This document shows positions 18,231-21,917 of a stretch of DNA of 21,917 nucleotides, piece after piece (within the stretch, counting starts at the first letter, position 1; every line of letters begins with the position of its first letter). A program made the translations under genes and the position numbers. Origin of the DNA: Reticulitermes lucifugus (taxonomy: Eukaryota; Arthropoda; Insecta; Blattodea; Rhinotermitidae); NCBI GenBank assembly GCA_026260175.1, contig JAKCWW010000763.1:3840-25756 (forward strand), written 5' to 3'. The notes beneath the pieces are model-generated. The model searched no databases, was not told the origin of the DNA, and saw nothing but the letters and a program-made list of their open reading frames with translations.

Positions 18231-18739
18231 AAACATCGGCATGACCCCTCCAATACCCTCCACTGTCTGGAATTAAGTGTCCCTCACTTAAATACGTAGA
18301 AAATTTTTGAACACGATTTCCCATTTCTTGGTTCCAAATATCCAAGTCGTCCTCAAAATTTACAATCTATGTTCCTCAACTGGGGTGAAGGAACAAATTT
18401 CACACTGACGTAACATATAAGATAAAATAAATTATCAAAAGGATTGTGAATTGAACAGCAGCAAGACTTTCGTAAATTTAATTATGATTAATCTCGACTG
18501 GAATGCAATTTAAAATTGTAAGAAACTGCATTTCAACGTAGCTACTGTCGACAAGGTTTTGTCTTTATTTTGCTCCAGCGTTCTAGTGAAGGGTCTAACA
18601 TTTGAAAAGAGGTTATTAAATTCCAGTCCCTTCATGACTGTCTTGGAGGATTTTGATATCATATAACCACTAAACATATCAAATAAAAGAAGGCCAAAAT
18701 GAATCTCAGCTGCTTCCAATTTGAGAGACATTTCAGCAC
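18231..18739. other. No gene recognised
   Basis: Unassigned. A minus frame 18510-18731 (73 codons) has no domain I recognise. Confidence 0.45.
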
Positions 18740-19332
18740 AACAGAAAAAATATACTTGTATTTTGGTGAGATCTCGTTTTTAGGCGCTTTCCCAAAATTT
18801 TGAATAGTGATTATTGGCTTCGTCATGTCTGTCTTCCTTCTGTCTCTCCGTCCGCATGGAAGATATCGGTTCCAACTGGACGTATTTGCATGAAATGTCA
18901 TGTTTGGGGATTTTTTAAAAATCTGTTGTGAAAATTTAAGTTTCTTTGAAATCTGACAAGAACAAAGGGTATTTCACATGAAGACGTAAGTGTATTTACG
19001 TATAATAGTATCTCGCCGGATTCTTCTTAAAATGAAAAGTGTTTTAGACAAAAGTTGTAGAGCAAATCAAAAGATACGTTTTGTGTTAAATAACCTTTTT
19101 TTTCAGAACATTGTGCCGTTTATGAGATAATGTGGAAAAATATGGAAGAGCCAGACAGGCCACAGATGACAATATAATACGGCGCATACACTTTGCATGC
19201 TGGATAACTAAGGTTACAGACACACACTCAGAATACGTAATAAGTATTGCTTCTCCACGGCAACAGTGGTTACACAAAAGCGCCTCCTTTTTACGTTATA
19301 CGTTCATTGCCTGTCTTGTTTGCTTGTAGGCT
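18740..19332 (+). repeat. Dispersed repeat, copy 2 (longer)
   Basis: The right half (19045-19332) aligns with 20-280. The left half holds CATGTCTGTCTTCCTTCTGT and CTCTCCGTCCG, then TTGCATGAAATGTCATG, a pattern common to dispersed arthropod repeats. Its minus-strand translation (RKTDMTKPIITIQNFGKAPKN) resembles a repeat-derived peptide I associate with blattodean genomes. Whether both halves form one element is inferred from adjacency, because copy 1 is cut by the window edge. Confidence 0.6.
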
Positions 19333-20329
19333 GGTGCACACTTCCCTTTCTCAAAGAAAAATGACTTTGAATTTAATGAACATATATTTCAGTTATTCGT
19401 ATCTAATTTACGGACGTTTTTGTGTTTGATTCCGAAAGTTGGAAGTAGATTATTTTGATGCAAACATGTCTGGGGATTGTCAAGTCTGAAACAATTTTTT
19501 TTATAAAAGCAGAATTTTTGTTTCGTATTCTATACAGTTTCTGGAATTGCTATCTGTTATCTTTAACCGTTTCCTTTGAACAAAATATGAAACTTACAAT
19601 TACCAAAAATTTGTACTAAAGCACTTGTTTTGTTTAAGCAGTGATAAATGAAGACTGCAAAGGACGAGCAATATTTGATACTGTGAACTAAGCGCTACCA
19701 CTTGTAAAGAAATACTTTTAACTCAGGAAATCATGAAAACTCTTTAATTGCCATCAGTCAACGCGAAAAATATAGAGTATAGCACAGTGTTCTAGCCTTT
19801 ATTAAAAATGCGCGCCACATGCCCCATCCATCTCCTCGTGTTTAAATTTATGGCCGTAGTAATATTTGGCGCGCAGTACAAATCATGAAGCTCTTAATCA
19901 TGCAGTTTTCTCCAACCTTCTCTTTCTTCCTCTTCGTAAGTTCCAAATATGTTACTCAAAAATGTTCTTTGTCAACCTTAGTGTGTGTTATTCCCTTAAA
20001 ATGAGAGACAAACTTTCACAGTCATACACAAAAACAGGTAAATTTTACTTCCGCTTATTTTAGTGTTCATGTTTCTACCTAGCGACGAGAGTACAAAAGA
20101 TCCTGAACCGAATGTTTGCAAGCATGCCACGAAGTTAGTCTATTTCTAATATCCTTGTAAATGCAAACTTTTTTCAAAGGCTTAAAATATGAATTTATTT
20201 GATAGTAACCATACTTATTCAGTGCGGCTTTTTGAATGAGTACGATTTATTCTGTCGTGTGAGGAATACCTCTAGGTTTTGGGATTTTCTGGGATGCTTT
20301 TCTTGTCACAGATCACAGAGAAGCACACA
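19333..20329. other. No gene recognised
   Basis: AT-rich. TGCGCGCCA (19809-19817) and TGGCGCGCA (19867-19875) form an exact 9-bp inverted repeat around 49 bp. No other structure is visible. Confidence 0.5.
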
Positions 20330-20485
20330 CCACAAACCAAGCTGTGAAAAGCTCCCTTCTCGCTGCTTGTACCCACGCCAAACCATATGGGATCTGTGGC
20401 AGATAAAGTGGTACTATAGGGCAAGGTTTTCTCGAAGTACTTCGGTTTTCCCCCAACACTCATCATTCCACCAATGTCCCACACT
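20330..20485 (-). repeat. Dispersed repeat with CCGGAGTACCCGGAGAAAACC-like core
   Basis: The minus strand reads GGTGGAATGATGAGTGTTGG, then AAAACCGAAGTACTTCGAGA and AAACC (plus-strand 20425-20448), then CTGCCACAGATCCCATATGG. The order matches a repeat in arthropod genomes whose core is an ACCGGAGTACCCGGAGAAAACC-type motif and whose tail has CCACAAATCCCA and a tRNA-like or restriction-site-rich end. The core contains the perfect palindrome CGAAGTACTTCG (20433-20444). The 166-codon plus frame over it (20199-20699) is the longest in the window but shows no domain, so I do not call a gene. Confidence 0.45.
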
Positions 20486-20955
20486 CATTTATCAACACCG
20501 ACGAGCTTCCAGACAGGCCCAAACACACGGCACGTTAACACAACCTCAGTCTTGGCATGGCACTTGGCTTCGTTGTAAATCTTTCCATCTAGCAGAATTT
20601 CGCCACCTCTCTAAAGACAATACTTTCTTCCGTGCCCTTACAACTTCAACTCTCCCTGCCGTCCTGTTATTCAACGCTGTGTTGCCATGGGGTCGATAAA
20701 TGTGTTTAAACGACGCAGCACTACTTCTGTGGTAGAGCACGTGTTCTAGCGTCTGTTTGAAAGAAGTTCGCTGTAATTGCTAACTCTATTTTACACGACT
20801 TATCTTGTCTCTTTCTTATCGAATGTACTAGTGTATTGGACAATATCCTGCTTCGTGTTCGAGAATCATGGATTTCGGATTTAGGCTTGGAGCCCTGCTA
20901 CTCTTATTAAAGTATCTCACGACTCTTCTTATTTTCTGTACGAAAATATCATTCA
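20486..20955. other. No gene recognised
   Basis: Continues the plus-strand open frame to 20699 without recognisable motif; beyond that it is AT-rich. Confidence 0.4.
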
Positions 20956-21005
20956 AGATAGCTCAGTCAGTATAGCGAATGACTTACAGGCTTGACGACC
21001 GGGAA
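20956..21005 (+). repeat. tRNA-like SINE head fragment
   Basis: AGATAGCTCAGTCAGTATAG has a pol III A-box pattern (TAGCTCAGTCAG, 20959-20970). It is followed by CGAATGACTTACAGGCTTGA, matching the anticodon-arm part of the S2 heads (GCGACTCGCTACGGGCTGGA). No B box follows, so it is a truncated copy. It is not a functional tRNA gene. Confidence 0.45.
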
Positions 21006-21034
21006 ATATATTTATATTCCCTGTAGGGAAGACA

Positions 21035-21422
21035 TATCGCAAATACCTGGAAGGTTTTGAAATGTGGTGCTGGAGAAGAAAGGACAGGATCAATTGGACC
21101 GATCGTGTGAGAAATGCAGAAGTATTACACAGAGTCAAGGAGGAGAGGAATATCCTACATACAATAAAAAGAACGAAGGCTAACTGGATTGGTCACATCT
21201 TGCGTAGAAACTGCCTTCTAAAACACGCGATTTAAGGAAAGTTACAAAGAAGGAAAGAAATGACGAGCAGAAGAGGAAGAAGACGTAAGCAGCTACTGGA
21301 TGACCTTAAGGAAAAGAGCAGATACTGGGAATTGAAAGAGGAAGCACTAGATCGGCCTCTGTGGGGAAGTCGCTTTGGGTGGGTCTATGGACCTGTCGTA
21401 AGACAGACTGCGAAATGAATGA
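21035..21422 (+). mobile_element. LINE 3' unit, 388 bp, probable 10-bp TSD
   Basis: AGGGAAGACA (21025-21034) and AGGGAAGGCA (21423-21432) match at 9 of 10 and read as the TSD. The unit begins at almost the same point of the LINE as the copy at 4097 and ends in a short AAATGAATGA tail. It encodes only the C-terminal domain of the LINE protein (see the pseudogene inside it). Confidence 0.82.
21062..21418 (+). pseudogene. LINE polyprotein C-terminal fragment, one nonsense change
   Basis: A single 119-codon frame from ATG 21062 to TGA 21416-21418 reads MWCWRRKDRINWTDRVRNAE, then VLHRVKEERNILHTIKR, KANWIGHILRRNCLLKHAI, a stop, and GKLQRRKEMTSRRGRRRKQL, LDDLKEKSRYWELKEEALDR, FGWVYGPVVRQTAK. The one internal stop, TAA at 21233-21235, replaces the Glu codon seen at that place in the 4097 copy (VIEGK). 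It is otherwise the best kept of the three copies. This is the region downstream of the reverse transcriptase in insect non-LTR elements; the RT itself is absent. The ATG is only the first Met of the homologous stretch. Confidence 0.85.
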
Positions 21423-21432
21423 AGGGAAGGCA

Positions 21433-21917
21433 CTTTCCTTTATCACAGCGTTCACGCCGCCTTTGAAGCCCCCAGCGTCCTGTCCAGTGGGTACGGGATT
21501 GTTCCCTCTGGAGCCCAAGGCGCCACTCACTTCCGTCTACTGCTTAAATTAAGACTAAATAGATCTATAGCTGTACCTTTGCTCCTGTACACGTCTTTAT
21601 ATTGTGACGCATAATTATGTTCGGGGACAAATTTTACGTTACTGGGCATTCACGCAAATACTGAGATAATAATTTAAAGTGGGCCACAGCTGAGTTCTTC
21701 CACATTACTTTCAAATCACCATGTACATGCATCCTCCAGTTCAACTCATTATAACTTATGTCGGTCACAAATACCATTAAGTAACTCACAAATAAATTCA
21801 AATTCTTTCCCTTTACTTTATTTTATAATCACCGTGCATTTTTCACAATTATGTTAAGTCACCAACTGAATGCACTATTTATTTTAAAAAACACTATATG
21901 GTTCCTTAAAATATTTT
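21433..21917. other. No gene recognised
   Basis: 21433-21540 is locally GC-richer with frames on both strands, none with a domain. The remainder is AT-rich. Confidence 0.45.

Noticed and set aside
18510-18731. 73-codon minus-strand frame as a gene
   Set aside because: No recognisable domain, no splice context, and length is within chance for this window.
1-19332. The two end repeats as LTRs of one retrotransposon
   Set aside because: They are diverged, no gag, protease or RT lies between them, and the interval is full of unrelated insertions.
20199-20699. 166-codon open frame, the longest in the window
   Set aside because: It overlaps a dispersed repeat on the opposite strand, has no domain, and its composition looks like antisense repeat translation.
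20956-21422. A single tRNA-head plus LINE-tail SINE
   Set aside because: A probable TSD pair (21025-21034 and 21423-21432) separates the tRNA-like fragment from the LINE unit, and the 4097 copy has no such head.

Overview
The window looks like nuclear DNA from a large, repeat-rich insect genome. I infer a cockroach or termite (Blattodea), because several repeats resemble ones I associate with that group. I could not check this by search. The DNA is AT-rich, no open frame exceeds 166 codons, and I see no convincing host exon, tRNA, rRNA or CRISPR array. What can be supported is transposable-element debris and a few structured short repeats in intergenic (or long-intron) sequence.

Layout: 1-290 is the end of a dispersed repeat whose second copy lies at 18740-19332. 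430-518 is an antisense SINE scrap. 1669-1975 is a tRNA-headed SINE. 2123-2318 (minus) is the C-terminal relic of a mariner transposase. 2899-3140 (minus) is a SINE with its target-site duplication (TSD). 4097-4491 is a non-LTR retrotransposon (LINE) 3' unit with a TSD. 5449-5492 is a hammerhead-ribozyme-like motif. 6405-6510 and 6592-6800 are SINE relics. 7812-7854 (minus) is a second hammerhead. 8049-8223 is a small LINE insertion with a 14-bp TSD. 8611-9810 holds a cluster of Penelope-type terminal repeats, two of them head to head. 10072-10326 is a SINE. 11730-12009 is a SINE with a 13-bp TSD. 12734-12771 (minus) is a third hammerhead. 12960-13042 and 14605-14700 (both minus) are degenerate hammerhead-like repeats. 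13561-13722 is a pogo/Tigger-like transposase relic. 14025-14310 is a SINE. 16171-16717 is a SINE nested at the edge of another SINE that carries a hairpin and a (CG)7(CA)10 tract. 17654-18228 is a complete short Tc1/mariner-type element with 88-bp inverted repeats. 20330-20485 is another dispersed repeat. 21035-21422 is a third LINE 3' unit.

The genes do not work together as a pathway. The window records several waves of mobile elements: SINEs that probably borrowed LINE machinery, a LINE family, Tc1/mariner and pogo DNA transposons, and Penelope-like elements. The most interesting signal is the hammerhead-like motifs: three copies keep the catalytic core while stem I changes on both strands in a compensatory way. 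No intact transposase or reverse transcriptase is present, so every element here needs proteins supplied from elsewhere.
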